Positions 1 through 8,860 of a stretch of DNA of 39,232 nucleotides are shown here, piece by piece (position 1 is the first letter of the stretch; every line of letters begins with the position of its first letter). Origin of the DNA: Streptomyces sp. NRRL F-5122. Its GTDB lineage: Bacteria; Actinomycetota; Actinomycetes; Streptomycetales; Streptomycetaceae. The DNA lies in NCBI RefSeq assembly GCF_001507435.1, contig NZ_LMWH01000293.1, forward strand, positions 1 to 39,232. Reading direction: 5' to 3'. A model generated the notes under the pieces. It searched no databases. It was given only the letters and a program-made list of their open reading frames with translations, and was not told the DNA's origin. A program made the position numbers and the translations under genes.

Positions 1-175
1 CCGTCTCCGACGTGAAACGATCACCCGTCAACTGCATCCCGTCACCGGAATCCCCCGCAAAACGGATGATCACCCGGTCGAGCCTCTGCACATCCTTCGC
101 GCCCGCCGGTTTGCGCTGTTCCCCTACGGCGGCTCCGTCTGCCTGCTCCGCTGGACTGCTGACCTGGCTGGTCAC
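1..175 (-). CDS. korA: 2-oxoacid (2-oxoglutarate):ferredoxin oxidoreductase alpha subunit, N-terminal fragment
   Basis: Only the first 58 codons lie in the window; the gene continues off the left edge. The reverse strand from a GTG at 175 reads a polar leader followed by RVIIRFAGDSGDGMQLTGDR, which I recognise as the start of the gamma-like domain of KorA-type 2-oxoacid:acceptor oxidoreductases. These enzymes, with a KorB partner, oxidatively decarboxylate 2-oxoglutarate to succinyl-CoA and reduce ferredoxin. The start is supported by a GGGAGGT Shine-Dalgarno eight bases upstream. The response regulator gene upstream is on the same strand, 265 bp away. The family call rests on a short but characteristic motif; the exact 2-oxoacid substrate cannot be decided here. 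Confidence 0.8.
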   Translation of the reverse strand, partial: MTSQVSSPAEQADGAAVGEQRKPAGAKDVQRLDRVIIRFAGDSGDGMQLTGDRFTSET

Positions 176-205
176 TGAACTGGACCTCCCTCGAGGCGGC
201 TGACC

Positions 206-232
206 GGGAGGGGCCGGCCCGCCGGCCTTCCC
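206..232 (-). terminator. imperfect GC hairpin between response regulator and korA
   Basis: GGGAGGGGCCGGC and GCCGGCCTTCCC can pair with a short loop. It lies downstream of the response regulator stop and upstream of the korA Shine-Dalgarno, on the same strand. It could end the upstream transcript or be part of the korA leader. There is no U tract. The rest of 233-440 shows no gene that I can support. Confidence 0.3.
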
Positions 233-440
233 AGGATCAACCCTACGTCGGTAAGGGTCGCCTTCCCTCGGTCTCTCGCATGATGGACATCATGGCGAGA
301 CGATCCGACGCCCTGACTTGTCATGATTTTCCAGCCCCCCGACGATGCTTTTGAAGACGCTCCTTGTTCATCCTTTGGTTCTGGTGCTTCCGGAGTACCC
401 GGCACTGCCGGTTCCGGCTTCGTGACACAGTGTCAGTCGA

Positions 441-1100
441 TCAGGAGTTGAGGTAGGTGAGGACGGCGAGAACACGCCGGTGATCCCCGTCACTCTGTGA
501 CAGACCGAGCTTCAGGAAGATGTTGCTGACGTGCTTCTCGACGGCTCCGTCGCTCACGACGAGCTGCCGGGCGATCGCGGAGTTCGTCCGGCCCTCGGCC
601 ATCAGTCCTAGGACCTCCCGCTCCCGCGGTGTGAGCGCGGCCAGCACGTCCTGCTTTCGGCTGCGTCCGAGCAGTTGCGCGACCACCTCCGGGTCCAGCG
701 CCGTACCCCCCTGGGCCACCCGCACCACGGCGTCCACGAACTCGCGCACCTCGGCGACCCGGTCCTTGAGCAGATAACCGACCCCGCGACTGGAACCGGC
801 CAGCAGTTCGGTGGCGTACCGCTCCTCGACGTACTGGGACAGCACCAGCACGCCGAGCCCGGTGTGCGCCTTGCGGAGCTGAACCGCTGCCCTGACCCCC
901 TCGTCCGTGTGGGTCGGCGGCATCCGCACGTCGGCGACCACGACATCGGGCAGCTCGCCGCGGTCCGCCAGCTCGGTGATGGTCTTGATCAATGCCTCGC
1001 CGTCGCCGACACCGGCGACGACCTCATGTCCGCGATCGGTCAGCAGCCGCGTCAGGCCCTCTCTGAGCAGCACTGAATCCTCGGCGATGACCACCCGCAC
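441..1100 (-). CDS. LuxR-family (NarL-type) two-component response regulator
   Basis: A 219-residue DNA-binding response regulator. The receiver domain covers about residues 1-120, with acidic-pocket E7/D8, phospho-acceptor D57 in VVVADVRMPP and K112 in YLLKDR. A LuxR-type helix-turn-helix follows at about 154-200 (LTPREREVLGLMAEG ... AVEKHVSNIFLKLGL). The start is taken at GTG 1100 because GGAGG sits five bases upstream and translation then begins at the usual VRVVIAEDSVLLREGL. The longer open frame reaching 1448 has no family-like sequence. The gene lies downstream of two paralogous sensor kinases on the same strand, so it is their probable phosphorylation target. Its regulon is unknown; korA is the next gene downstream. 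Confidence 0.92.
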   Translation of the reverse strand: MRVVIAEDSVLLREGLTRLLTDRGHEVVAGVGDGEALIKTITELADRGELPDVVVADVRMPPTHTDEGVRAAVQLRKAHTGLGVLVLSQYVEERYATELLAGSSRGVGYLLKDRVAEVREFVDAVVRVAQGGTALDPEVVAQLLGRSRKQDVLAALTPREREVLGLMAEGRTNSAIARQLVVSDGAVEKHVSNIFLKLGLSQSDGDHRRVLAVLTYLNS

Positions 1101-1585
1101 CCTGTCCTCCACGATCTTCGGCCCCCGTGCCCTTCGTCTCCAGCCGTCTCTACCGGCGGTGTCCCGGGCGGCCCGCGTCGTGAGGTCGCCCCTCGGCACC
1201 TCAGTATTACGCCGTCCGCTCCTTCTCACCGGGGCCTGTGGACAACTGAACCGGCCGTGTTCCGCCCGGCGGGCCTGGGGGAGTCTGCACCGGGGGAGGG
1301 ACTGGGTCCCATGGGGGTGGGCGGGATTCCGCCCGGGCCGGCGGGCAAGGCGCCGGCGGGGTGTGCGGGACGCTCGTGCCGGCGTCCTGCGCGGTCGGGA
1401 CGGGGTGCGGCAAGGGCAGTCCCGTGCGGCCAGGACGGGGTGCGGCAAGGGCGGCGGGCGTCCTGCACGTCAAGGGCGGCGGACGTCCGGTGGCCCGATG
1501 AGCCGCCCCGGTGACAACCGCGCCGTGCCGCCCCCGCCGAACGAACGGACGGGGGCGGCGCGTCAGGGGCGGCGCCCGGTCGCCG
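1101..1585. other. intergenic region with a short direct repeat
   Basis: The 485 bp between sensor kinase 1 and the regulator contain no convincing gene. They hold a terminator-like hairpin (1527-1559) near the kinase end and a 19-bp direct repeat, GACGGGGTGCGGCAAGGGC, at 1399-1417 and 1434-1452 (period 35). The regulator promoter is presumably in the 1101-1500 part, but I see no clear -35/-10 pair. Confidence 0.5.
1527..1559 (-). terminator. GC-rich hairpin downstream of sensor kinase 1
   Basis: GCCGCCCCCG (1527-1536) pairs exactly with CGGGGGCGGC (1550-1559), with an inner CCG/CGG extension around an AACGAA loop. It begins 26 bp past the sensor kinase stop. There is no U tract, which is common for Streptomyces terminators. 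Confidence 0.6.
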
Positions 1586-2938
1586 TCAGGCCGACCGCCA
1601 CGGCAGTTCGGCGGTGATCCGGGTCGGACCCTCGGCCGGGGAATCCACCACCAGCACCCCGTCCACGGCATCGAGGCGTCCGGCCAGCCCGGCCAGCCCC
1701 GACCCCGCGGAGGTGTCCGCACCGCCGATCCCGTCGTCGGCCACCTGCAACAGCAGCCGGTCCTCCACCCGCCACACGTCCACCGTCGCCCGTGTCGCCC
1801 GGGAGTGCTTGCTGACGTTCTGCAGCAGCTCCGACACAGTGAAGTAGGCGATGCCCTCGATCGCCGGCGCCGGCCGTGACGCGAGGTCCACGTCCATCTG
1901 AACCGGCACGGTGCACCGCGAGGCCACCGCCGACAGCGCCGCGTCCAGCCCCCGGTCCGTGAGCACCGCCGGATGGATGCCGCGGGCGAGGTCCCGCAGC
2001 TCCTGCAGGGCCGTCTTCACCTCTCCGTGCGCCTCGTCCACCATCCGCGCCGCCGCCTGCGGATCCTCGGTCAGCTTCTCCTTCGCCAGACCCAGGTCCA
2101 TGGCCAGCGCCACCAGGCGGGCCTGAGCCCCGTCGTGCAGATCCCGTTCGATGCGCCGCAGGTCCGCAGCCGCCGTGTCGACCACCACCCCGCGGTCCGA
2201 CTCCAGCTCCACCACCCGTGTCGCCAGCCGCGACGGCCCGAGCAGCCCGTGCACCAGCAGCCGGTCCACGGTCGTCAGCCCCCGCACGATCCACGGCGTG
2301 GCCAGCGTGATCAGCAGCCCCAGCAGCACGGTCACCGTGATCTCGAACGGGTTGTCCACATAGACGTGGTGCGTCTCGTCGCCGTAGAGCTGTATGCCGT
2401 CCTGCCCGAGGTACCTCGGGAACACCCAGAACCACAGCGGATACGTCAGCAGGGACCATCCGCACACCCAGAAGGTGACCCCCACACTGAACGAGAACAC
2501 CGCCCACGGGAACTGCAGCACCGTGTAGAGCATGTGCCGCCACGACGTCCCGCTCCTGAGCATCGCCCCGACCCAGGCCATCGCGCCGCGTCGCTTCATC
2601 CGCAGCGGCTCGGGGTCGGCCACCTCGAGCCCCAGCAGCCCTCGCGCCCGTGCCCGCTCCAGCGCACCGAACCCTCGGGCCCCCGCGAGCGCCGCCGCGA
2701 GCACCGGGATCCCGAGGAACGTCACCAGCAGCCCCGCTCCGAGCGAGAACATCGTGACGCTGTAGGTGAACATCGTGATGCCGATCGGCAGGCTCAGCAG
2801 CAGGTAGCAGAACTCGCCCCAGCTGCGTCCCTCGATCGGCGCCAGCAGCACGAGGGGAAGCCGGTGCCTCCCCCCCTCGGCGGCTCCCGATCCGGGGTCG
2901 TCCCACTCTCCGTACCCCTGCCCGTACTGCGTGGCCAT
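1586..2938 (-). CDS. sensor histidine kinase 1 (membrane sensor, HisKA_3, HATPase)
   Basis: A 450-residue kinase. About 40 polar residues precede three hydrophobic stretches (about 43-85, 136-175, 197-220) of the actinobacterial membrane sensor-domain type. The dimerisation/phospho-acceptor segment DLRRIERDLHDGAQARL places the phosphorylated histidine at H268. The ATPase domain has an N-box (ELLQNVSKHS, about 370-379) and G-boxes (VADDGIGGAD, GSGLAGLAGRL). It autophosphorylates and would pass phosphate to the NarL-type regulator encoded next. It is clearly paralogous to the kinase upstream, with long near-identical stretches such as RGIHPAVLTDRGLDAALSAV. The signal sensed is unknown. GGAG lies 13-14 bases before the ATG, so the start is reasonable but not certain. 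Confidence 0.9.
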   Translation of the reverse strand: MATQYGQGYGEWDDPGSGAAEGGRHRLPLVLLAPIEGRSWGEFCYLLLSLPIGITMFTYSVTMFSLGAGLLVTFLGIPVLAAALAGARGFGALERARARGLLGLEVADPEPLRMKRRGAMAWVGAMLRSGTSWRHMLYTVLQFPWAVFSFSVGVTFWVCGWSLLTYPLWFWVFPRYLGQDGIQLYGDETHHVYVDNPFEITVTVLLGLLITLATPWIVRGLTTVDRLLVHGLLGPSRLATRVVELESDRGVVVDTAAADLRRIERDLHDGAQARLVALAMDLGLAKEKLTEDPQAAARMVDEAHGEVKTALQELRDLARGIHPAVLTDRGLDAALSAVASRCTVPVQMDVDLASRPAPAIEGIAYFTVSELLQNVSKHSRATRATVDVWRVEDRLLLQVADDGIGGADTSAGSGLAGLAGRLDAVDGVLVVDSPAEGPTRITAELPWRSA

Positions 2939-3169
2939 CGGCGTTGTCCGTTCTCCTCGTCATCCACCCCTGAGCGGCGGGCCCGCTCGGCCCGCCGCAG
3001 GTTCGTACCCCCACCCTGCTGTCCTGGCGCCCGCCGGACCATGGAGCGCGTCGGCGTCTTGGACCGGGGGTTTTCCCCACCCCGTACCCGGCCCTCCCAG
3101 GGCCCCGATACGCCGAGCGGCCGTACGCTCCCGCGTACGACCGCCCCGCCGTCCCCGTTCGCCGGCCTC

Positions 3170-4399
3170 TCAGCCGCGCCGCGCCTCGTGCTCCCGGCCC
3201 CGCCACGGCAGCTCCGCCGTGACGGTGGTCGGGCCGCCCACCGGGGAGTCGACGACGAACAGGCCGTCGACCGCGCCCAGCCGCTCCGCGAGTCCCGCCA
3301 TGCCGCTGCCGGCATCGAGGCTTGCGCCGCCCCGACCGTCGTCGTGCACCTGGATGAGCAGCCGTTCGTCGGTCCGCCAGACGTCGACCGAGGCGGATTT
3401 CGCCCCGCTGTGCTTGCTGATGTTCTGCAGCAGCTCCGAGACCGTGAAGTAGGCGATGCCCTCGATCGCCGCGGCCGGTCGCGCCTCCAGATCGACGGTC
3501 ACCTTCACCGGCACGGTGCAGCGTGTGGCGACCGCCGACAGCGCAGCGTCCAGCCCCCGGTCGGTGAGCACCGCCGGATGGATGCCGCGCGCGAGGTCCC
3601 GCAGCTCCTGCAGCGCGAGCTTCACCTCGCCGTGCGCCTCCGCGACCATCGCCGCCGCCGAGTCCGGGTCTTCCAGCAGCTTCTCCTTGGCCAGACCGAG
3701 CCCCATCGCCAGATTCACGAGGCGGGCCTGTGCCCCGTCGTGGAGATCGCGCTCGATGCGCCGCAGATCCGCCGCCGCGGTGTCGACGACCACCCCGCGG
3801 TCGGACTCCAGTTCCGCGATGCGCCGTTCCAGTTCGTCCGATGGGGACAGCAGTGCGCGCACCATGGCCCGGTCCACGTTCGTCAGCCCCCGGGTGATGA
3901 ACGGCAGCACCGGCCACAGGACGAACAGCGACACCAACGTCACCGTGAAGGTCGCGATACCCCAGGGCAGCCGGATGAACTCGTACAGGACCGTTCGCCA
4001 GCCCACCTGGTCCTTCAAGGCAAGCCACATCCGCTGGAACGTCCCGCCGCCCCTGCGCAACGGCAGGGGGCTCGGCTCCTCCACCCGCACCCCGAGCAGC
4101 GCCCTGGCCCGAGCCCGCTCCAGCTTGCCCAGCTGCCGTGCGCCCAACAGCCCGAGGGCCAGGAGCGGCAGGCCGACCACGGTGGCCGTCATCCCCACGC
4201 CAGTGGACAGCACCGTCACCACGTAGGTGAAGCCCACCAGCGACACCGGCAGATTGACCAGCAGATGCGCGATCTCCCGCCAGGTGTGCCCGCCCAGGGC
4301 CATGCGCGCGGGTGGCGGCCGCTCCCCGTCCGAATCGGGGGAAAGGGGCGGCGGGCGCCTGCCGTGCGGGGCGCCGGAGCTCGTGATGCGTTCGGTCAT
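3170..4399 (-). CDS. sensor histidine kinase 2, paralogue of kinase 1
   Basis: A 409-residue kinase starting at ATG 4399, with GGAAG just upstream. The upstream open frame to 4651 lacks coding character. An N-terminal proline/arginine-rich cytosolic segment (1-35) precedes hydrophobic stretches at about 43-87 and 136-170. HisKA_3 has RRIERDLHDGAQARL with H220. The HATPase has ELLQNISKHSG and VHDDGRGGASLDAGSGMAGL. The kinase core is nearly the same as in kinase 1 while the sensor halves differ, which fits duplication followed by divergence of input. Gene order kinase 2 - kinase 1 - regulator on one strand suggests co-transcription, although 231 bp separate the kinases. It is divergent from nuoA, sharing a 292-bp intergenic region. 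Confidence 0.9.
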   Translation of the reverse strand: MTERITSSGAPHGRRPPPLSPDSDGERPPPARMALGGHTWREIAHLLVNLPVSLVGFTYVVTVLSTGVGMTATVVGLPLLALGLLGARQLGKLERARARALLGVRVEEPSPLPLRRGGGTFQRMWLALKDQVGWRTVLYEFIRLPWGIATFTVTLVSLFVLWPVLPFITRGLTNVDRAMVRALLSPSDELERRIAELESDRGVVVDTAAADLRRIERDLHDGAQARLVNLAMGLGLAKEKLLEDPDSAAAMVAEAHGEVKLALQELRDLARGIHPAVLTDRGLDAALSAVATRCTVPVKVTVDLEARPAAAIEGIAYFTVSELLQNISKHSGAKSASVDVWRTDERLLIQVHDDGRGGASLDAGSGMAGLAERLGAVDGLFVVDSPVGGPTTVTAELPWRGREHEARRG

Positions 4400-4595
4400 A
4401 TCTTCCGGCCTCGTTCGGTCATGTCCGCCAGCCTGCCAACCCGGCCCCCGGGAACGCCATGAGGCGGACCGCCGAGACCTACTGGGGCAAACCCCACCCC
4501 TGCGGCTTCCGCGGCAGCGCGAGCGGAGCCCTGCCCGGGGGCAGGTGATCGATGCCGCGAGCGGAGCACCGCGCATCTCGGGGCGCGACGGGCTG

Positions 4596-4624
4596 CTTAC
4601 CCTTTCTTTAGCAGGGCCTAGACT
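4596..4624 (+). promoter_or_regulatory. candidate vegetative promoter for the nuo operon
   Basis: CTTACC (4596-4601) and TAGACT (4619-4624) are separated by 17 bp and resemble the HrdB consensus TTGACR-N17-TAGRRT (4 of 6 in the -35, good -10). It would give a leader of about 60 nt to the nuoA GTG. This is inference from consensus only. The remainder of 4400-4691 shows no gene. Confidence 0.35.
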
Positions 4625-4691
4625 CCCGTGCGTACAGATCGTCGAACACACGGTTCATCAGAGTCACGGGGCCAGGGAGTGAGGGGCTGAC

Positions 4692-5156
4692 GTGCCGGAT
4701 CCGACCGCCGTCGCTGTCATGGCGGAGACCGGGAACGTGGGGAACGGAAGCACGGCGGGTGCCGTGCACACCGGGAACGTCGTCGCGGCGGACTACTTCC
4801 AGTCCTACTCCGTCGTCGGGCTGCTCGCCGTCGTCGGCGTGCTGTTCGTCGCCGTCGCCTTCGGCGCGGGCCGCCTGCTGCGGCCCGTCGTGCCCACACC
4901 CGAGAAGCTCCTGACGTACGAGTGCGGCGTCGATCCCGTCGGCGAGGGCTGGGCCCACACCCAGGTCCGCTACTACGTCTACGCGTTCCTGTACGTGATC
5001 TTCGCGGTCGACTCGATCTTCCTGTTCCCCTGGGCGACGGTGTTCGCCGCCCCCGGCTACGGCGCGACGACGCTCGTGGAGATGTTCATCTTCCTCGGCT
5101 TCCTGGCCGTGGGACTGCTCTACGCATACAAGAAGGGGGTCCTCACATGGACGTGA
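4692..5156 (+). CDS. nuoA: NADH-quinone oxidoreductase subunit A
   Basis: A 154-residue NuoA/ND3 homologue, a small membrane subunit of complex I. The three expected hydrophobic helices are at about 40-62, 93-117 and 126-146. The loop between helices 1 and 2 has the conserved [10 protein letters not shown] with the single Cys near the quinone/switch region. The GTG start follows a purine-rich GGGAGTGAGGGG tract. An alternative ATG at 4719 would shorten an N-terminal extension that is longer than usual for NuoA. The stop overlaps the next start (nuoB ATG at 5147), which indicates translational coupling. This is the first gene of a ten-gene operon. Confidence 0.93.
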   Translation: MPDPTAVAVMAETGNVGNGSTAGAVHTGNVVAADYFQSYSVVGLLAVVGVLFVAVAFGAGRLLRPVVPTPEKLLTYECGVDPVGEGWAHTQVRYYVYAFLYVIFAVDSIFLFPWATVFAAPGYGATTLVEMFIFLGFLAVGLLYAYKKGVLTWT

Positions 5157-5821
5157 ACCCCTCGACCCCGTCGGCCGCGGAGCCGGTGCTGCTGCCGGAG
5201 CCCGAGGTGCTTCCAGCCGAAGGCAGGGGCAGGCTCGGCGCGCTCTCCCGGCTCGCTCCGGAGCCGATGAAGGTGATCCTGAACTGGGGTCGCCGCTACT
5301 CGCTGTGGGTCTTCAACTTCGGTCTCGCCTGCTGCGCGATCGAGTTCATCGCCGCCTCGATGGCCCGGCACGACTTCATCCGCCTGGGAGTGATCCCGTT
5401 CGCGCCCGGCCCGCGCCAGGCGGACCTGATGGTGGTGTCCGGCACGGTCACGGACAAGATGGCCCCGGCCGTCAAACGCCTGTACGAGCAGATGCCCGAG
5501 CCGAAGTACGTCATCTCCTTCGGCGCCTGCTCGAACTGCGGCGGCCCCTACTGGGACTCGTACTCGGTCACCAAGGGCGTCGACCAGATCATCCCGGTGG
5601 ACGTCTACGTCCCCGGCTGCCCGCCGCGTCCCGAGGCGCTGCTCCAGGGCATCCTCAAACTTCAGGAGAAGATCGCGCGCGAGTCGCTCGGGGAGCGGTA
5701 CGGCTCGACACGGCCGTCCACCGCAGCCCTGCAGAGCGGCCTGGTCCAGCCGCCGTCCCCGGCGACGGCCTCAGACGGGCCGGCCGCGGACCAGGGACCG
5801 GGTCCGGGGGTGGCACGATGA
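5147..5821 (+). CDS. nuoB: NADH-quinone oxidoreductase subunit B (N2 cluster subunit)
   Basis: A 224-residue NuoB/PSST homologue. It carries the terminal [4Fe-4S] cluster N2, which passes electrons to quinone. The ligand set is visible: C62-C63 (GLACCAIEF), C128 (GACSNCGG) and C158 (VPGCPPRPE). Catalytic neighbourhood motifs PGPRQADLM and SGTVTDKM are intact. The C-terminal about 40 residues (from about 185) are a Pro/Ala/Ser-rich extension beyond the usual fold. It overlaps nuoA by 10 bp and nuoC by 4 bp (ATGA). In complex I, NuoB packs against NuoD to form the quinone site, yet no nuoD is present in this operon. Confidence 0.95.
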   Translation: MDVNPSTPSAAEPVLLPEPEVLPAEGRGRLGALSRLAPEPMKVILNWGRRYSLWVFNFGLACCAIEFIAASMARHDFIRLGVIPFAPGPRQADLMVVSGTVTDKMAPAVKRLYEQMPEPKYVISFGACSNCGGPYWDSYSVTKGVDQIIPVDVYVPGCPPRPEALLQGILKLQEKIARESLGERYGSTRPSTAALQSGLVQPPSPATASDGPAADQGPGPGVAR

Positions 5822-7272
5822 CCGGGACCGCCTGGCTGCCCGCGCCCGTTGAGGACCTCTTCGGCGCGGAGGCCACGGCCGAGGAGTCGTACGAGGTCCT
5901 GACGGTCGACGTGCCCGCCTCGGGCTGGATCTCGGCGCTTCGGGTGGCCCGCGACGACCTGGGCTGCACGTTCTTCGACTGGCTGAGCGCGGTCGACGAC
6001 CCCGGTACGGGCATGCGCGTCTTGGCCCACGTCGTGGCCCTGACGCCGGTCCGCCGTCTGCTCGTGCGCACGACGGTCCCGCACGACGCCCCCGTCCTTC
6101 CCTCCGCCGTCGACGTCTACGCGGGCGCCGCCTGGCACGAACGCGAGACCCACGAGATGTTCGGCGTCTCCTTCGAAGGCCACCCGGGGCTGGACCACCT
6201 GCTTCTGCCCGAGGGTTTCGAGGGGCATCCGCTGCGCAAGGACTTCGTCCTGGCGGCCCGGGTGGCCAAGGCCTGGCCCGGCGCAAAGGAACCGGGCGAA
6301 TCCGACCACGGCGGCCCCAAGCGCCGCCAGATGCTGCCCCCGGGGGTGCCCGACCCGAACGAGTGGGGGCCTCTCAAGGGGCAGCTTCCCCCGGCCCCCG
6401 CCCGCACGGCCCGTGCCGCAGGACGCACGGCCGGCGACCGCCCCGTCCGTCGTACCCGCACGGCAGCGGAGGGCTCCGCGACCCAGGCCCCGGCCGCGAG
6501 CGAGCCCACGCAGACCTCGCCCCCGCCCCGTCGGGCGCGGAGCGCGTCGGAGGGTTCGGCGTCGCAGCGTGAGGCCGAGGCGGGCGCCGGGTCCGCCGGT
6601 CCTGCGGCCGGTGCGCGTCGGGCGCGGAGTGCGTCCGAGGGCTCGGCCTCGCAGCGTGCGCAGGGGGCCGGGACGGAAGGCGCCGCTGGTGGACCGGCGG
6701 CGGGTGCGCGGCGTGCGCGCAGCGCGTCCGGAGGATCCGCCTCGCAGCGTACGGGCGCCTCCGAAGCCCCAGACACAGGTGCGACACCCGAACCGTCCAC
6801 AGCGGCGCGCAGCTCGGACGCCCCCTGGCACCACGCCCGCCCGGCCTTCGACGAGCCTTCCCGGTCCACCTCCACGCCGGAACGTCCGGCCAGGGAGGAC
6901 AGCGCGGACGCCGCGAATACGGCGGACAGGGCCGACGCCGCGGACACGGTGGACCTGGCGGAGGCGGCCGAGGGCACGGCTGCGGCCGGGACCGCGGGCG
7001 GCCCGGGAGCCGAGCCGGAGGCTGACGCCGAGCCGAAGGCGGACGGTGCGGCCGAGCAGAAGGCCGAGGTCGAACCGAAGGCCGAAGGTGCGTCCGAGCC
7101 GGAAGCCGGGTCCACGCCCGAAGCCGATGACGGCGCTGAGGCCGAGACGGGCGGTGGCGAAACCCGTCGCCCCGACGACCCGCCCGCCGAGTCGCCGTCC
7201 GCGTCACCGTCACCGTCCCCGAACTCCGACGAACCCCCCACCCCCGACGACCCCACCGGAGGCACGCGGTGA
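5818..7272 (+). CDS. nuoC: NADH-quinone oxidoreductase subunit C with long disordered C-terminal tail
   Basis: A 484-residue protein, whereas a stand-alone NuoC (30-kDa subunit) is normally about 200. Residues 1-190 form the ordinary domain, with the family signature [13 protein letters not shown] (107-119) and [15 protein letters not shown] (129-143). From about 192 to the end the sequence is low-complexity. A basic/serine motif [14 protein letters not shown] occurs at 238-251 and 267-280, with variants at 211-223 ([13 protein letters not shown]) and 298-311 (one E to G). An acidic Ala/Glu/Lys/Pro stretch follows (about 340-465), then a Ser/Pro end. Normally the NuoC C-terminus leads to or is fused with NuoD; here the tail takes that place and nuoD-G are absent. 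The start ATG overlaps the nuoB stop, and the stop overlaps the nuoH GTG. Confidence 0.9.
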   Translation: MTGTAWLPAPVEDLFGAEATAEESYEVLTVDVPASGWISALRVARDDLGCTFFDWLSAVDDPGTGMRVLAHVVALTPVRRLLVRTTVPHDAPVLPSAVDVYAGAAWHERETHEMFGVSFEGHPGLDHLLLPEGFEGHPLRKDFVLAARVAKAWPGAKEPGESDHGGPKRRQMLPPGVPDPNEWGPLKGQLPPAPARTARAAGRTAGDRPVRRTRTAAEGSATQAPAASEPTQTSPPPRRARSASEGSASQREAEAGAGSAGPAAGARRARSASEGSASQRAQGAGTEGAAGGPAAGARRARSASGGSASQRTGASEAPDTGATPEPSTAARSSDAPWHHARPAFDEPSRSTSTPERPAREDSADAANTADRADAADTVDLAEAAEGTAAAGTAGGPGAEPEADAEPKADGAAEQKAEVEPKAEGASEPEAGSTPEADDGAEAETGGGETRRPDDPPAESPSASPSPSPNSDEPPTPDDPTGGTR

Positions 7273-8237
7273 ACGGCGCTCTCGACGTCGGCCTGCGACT
7301 CCTGGTCGTGTTCGTCGTCTTCCTCACCTTCCCCCTGATCGTCGGCCAGACCGAACACAAGGTCATGGCCCATATGCAGGGACGACTCGGCCCGATGTAC
7401 GCCGGCGGTTTCCACGGCTGGGCGCAACTCGTCGCCGACGGCGTGAAGTTCGCGCAGAAGGAGGACGTCGTCCCGGCGGGCGCGGACCGTCGCGTCTTCC
7501 AACTGGCCCCCGCCGTCGCCCTCCTGCCGTACCTCCTCGTCCTTCTCGCCATCCCGATCGGCCCGGGCGAGGGCGCGGTCGGTCAGGTGATCGACGCGGG
7601 CATCTTCTTCGTCCTCGCCGTCATGGGCGTGGGTGTCCTCGGCTCGCTCATGGCCGGCTGGGCCTCCGCCAACAAGTTCTCCCTCCTGGGCGGTCTGCGC
7701 ACCGCCGCGCAGCTCCTCGCTTACGAACTTCCGATGCTGCTCGCCGCCGCCTCGGTGGCGATGGCGGCGGGCACCGTCTCGCTCCCCGGCATCGTCGACG
7801 CCTTCGAGTGGTGGTGGCTGCCCTGGCAGATCGTCGGCGCGATCGTCTTCTTCGTCGCCGGCCTCGCCGAACTGCAGCGCCCGCCCTTCGACATGCCCGT
7901 CGCCGACTCGGAGATCATCTTCGGCGCGTACACGGAGTACACGGGGCTCCGATTCGCCCTGTTCCTGCTCGCCGAGTACGCCGGGATCATCGTCCTGTGC
8001 GGCCTGACCACCGTCCTCTTCCTGGGCGGCTGGCACGGTCCCTGGGGCGCCGAAGGCCTCGGCTGGGTCTGGACCCTGCTGAAGACCGCGATCCTCGCGT
8101 TCGTGGTCATCTGGCTGCGCGTCACCTACCCCCGCCTGCGGGAGGACCAGCTCCAGAAGTTCTCCTGGACCCTCCTCGTCCCCCTCTCCCTCGCCCAGAT
8201 CGCCGTCACCGGCATCGTCAAGGTGGTGATCTCCTAG
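7269..8237 (+). CDS. nuoH: NADH-quinone oxidoreductase subunit H
   Basis: A 322-residue NuoH/ND1 homologue, the membrane subunit joining the peripheral arm to the proton channels and lining the quinone tunnel. Eight hydrophobic helices are apparent. Family signatures seen are [17 protein letters not shown] near the N-terminus, the charged loop [18 protein letters not shown] and the [15 protein letters not shown] segment, plus [12 protein letters not shown] near the C-terminus. The GTG start overlaps the nuoC stop by four bases. Length is close to the family norm. Confidence 0.95.
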   Translation: MNGALDVGLRLLVVFVVFLTFPLIVGQTEHKVMAHMQGRLGPMYAGGFHGWAQLVADGVKFAQKEDVVPAGADRRVFQLAPAVALLPYLLVLLAIPIGPGEGAVGQVIDAGIFFVLAVMGVGVLGSLMAGWASANKFSLLGGLRTAAQLLAYELPMLLAAASVAMAAGTVSLPGIVDAFEWWWLPWQIVGAIVFFVAGLAELQRPPFDMPVADSEIIFGAYTEYTGLRFALFLLAEYAGIIVLCGLTTVLFLGGWHGPWGAEGLGWVWTLLKTAILAFVVIWLRVTYPRLREDQLQKFSWTLLVPLSLAQIAVTGIVKVVIS

Positions 8238-8860
8238 TGTCCCGCCCGTCGCCCGACCACCCCACGACGACGCCCTCCGGGCGGCCCCGCCGGTCCGTCC
8301 CGGGCTCCGGTCTCGCCAAGGGCCTGGCCGTCACCCTGCGCACGATGACGAAGAAGACCGTCACCGAGCAGTACCCGGACGCCCAGCCCGCTCTTCCGCC
8401 GCGCAGCCGCGGCGTCATCGGCCTGTTCGAGGAGAACTGCACGGTCTGCATGCTGTGCGCCCGCGAGTGCCCGGACTGGTGCATCTATATCGACTCCCAC
8501 AAGGAGACGGTCCCGGCGGCGACCCCGGGCGGCCGGGAGCGCAGCCGCAACGTCCTCGACCGCTTCGCCATCGACTTCTCCCTCTGCATGTACTGCGGTA
8601 TCTGCATCGAGGTATGCCCCTTCGACGCCCTCTTCTGGTCCCCGGAGTTCGAGTACGCCGAGACCGACATCCGCGACCTCACCCACGAGCGCGACAAGCT
8701 CCGCGAGTGGATGTGGACCGTGCCGGCCCCGCCCGCCCTCGATCCCGGCGCCGAGGAGCCCAAGGAGATCGCCGCCGCTCGCAAGGCCGCCGAGAAGCTG
8801 GCCGCCGCGCAGGCCGAGCCGCCGACCGAGCCCACCGACCCCCAGGAGGGAGCGTCGTGA
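8237..8860 (+). CDS. nuoI: NADH-quinone oxidoreductase subunit I (two [4Fe-4S] ferredoxin-like)
   Basis: A 207-residue NuoI/TYKY homologue carrying clusters N6a and N6b. Two CxxCxxCxxxCP motifs are intact: C68-C71-C74-C78 ([12 protein letters not shown]) and C117-C120-C123-C127 ([12 protein letters not shown]). About 45 N-terminal residues and an Ala/Glu/Pro-rich tail from about 175 lie outside the ferredoxin fold. The GTG start shares one base with the nuoH TAG stop; the frame has no better internal start. It conducts electrons toward NuoB, but the usual donors NuoE/F/G are not encoded here. Confidence 0.95.
   Translation: MSRPSPDHPTTTPSGRPRRSVPGSGLAKGLAVTLRTMTKKTVTEQYPDAQPALPPRSRGVIGLFEENCTVCMLCARECPDWCIYIDSHKETVPAATPGGRERSRNVLDRFAIDFSLCMYCGICIEVCPFDALFWSPEFEYAETDIRDLTHERDKLREWMWTVPAPPALDPGAEEPKEIAAARKAAEKLAAAQAEPPTEPTDPQEGAS

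Noticed and set aside
12..203. 63-aa plus-strand frame at the left edge
   Set aside because: It lies opposite the KorA N-terminus, which has a family motif and a Shine-Dalgarno.
1973..4462. Very long plus-strand open frame opposite the two kinases
   Set aside because: It is an Arg/Pro/His-rich shadow of two clearly recognisable kinase genes, caused by high G+C.
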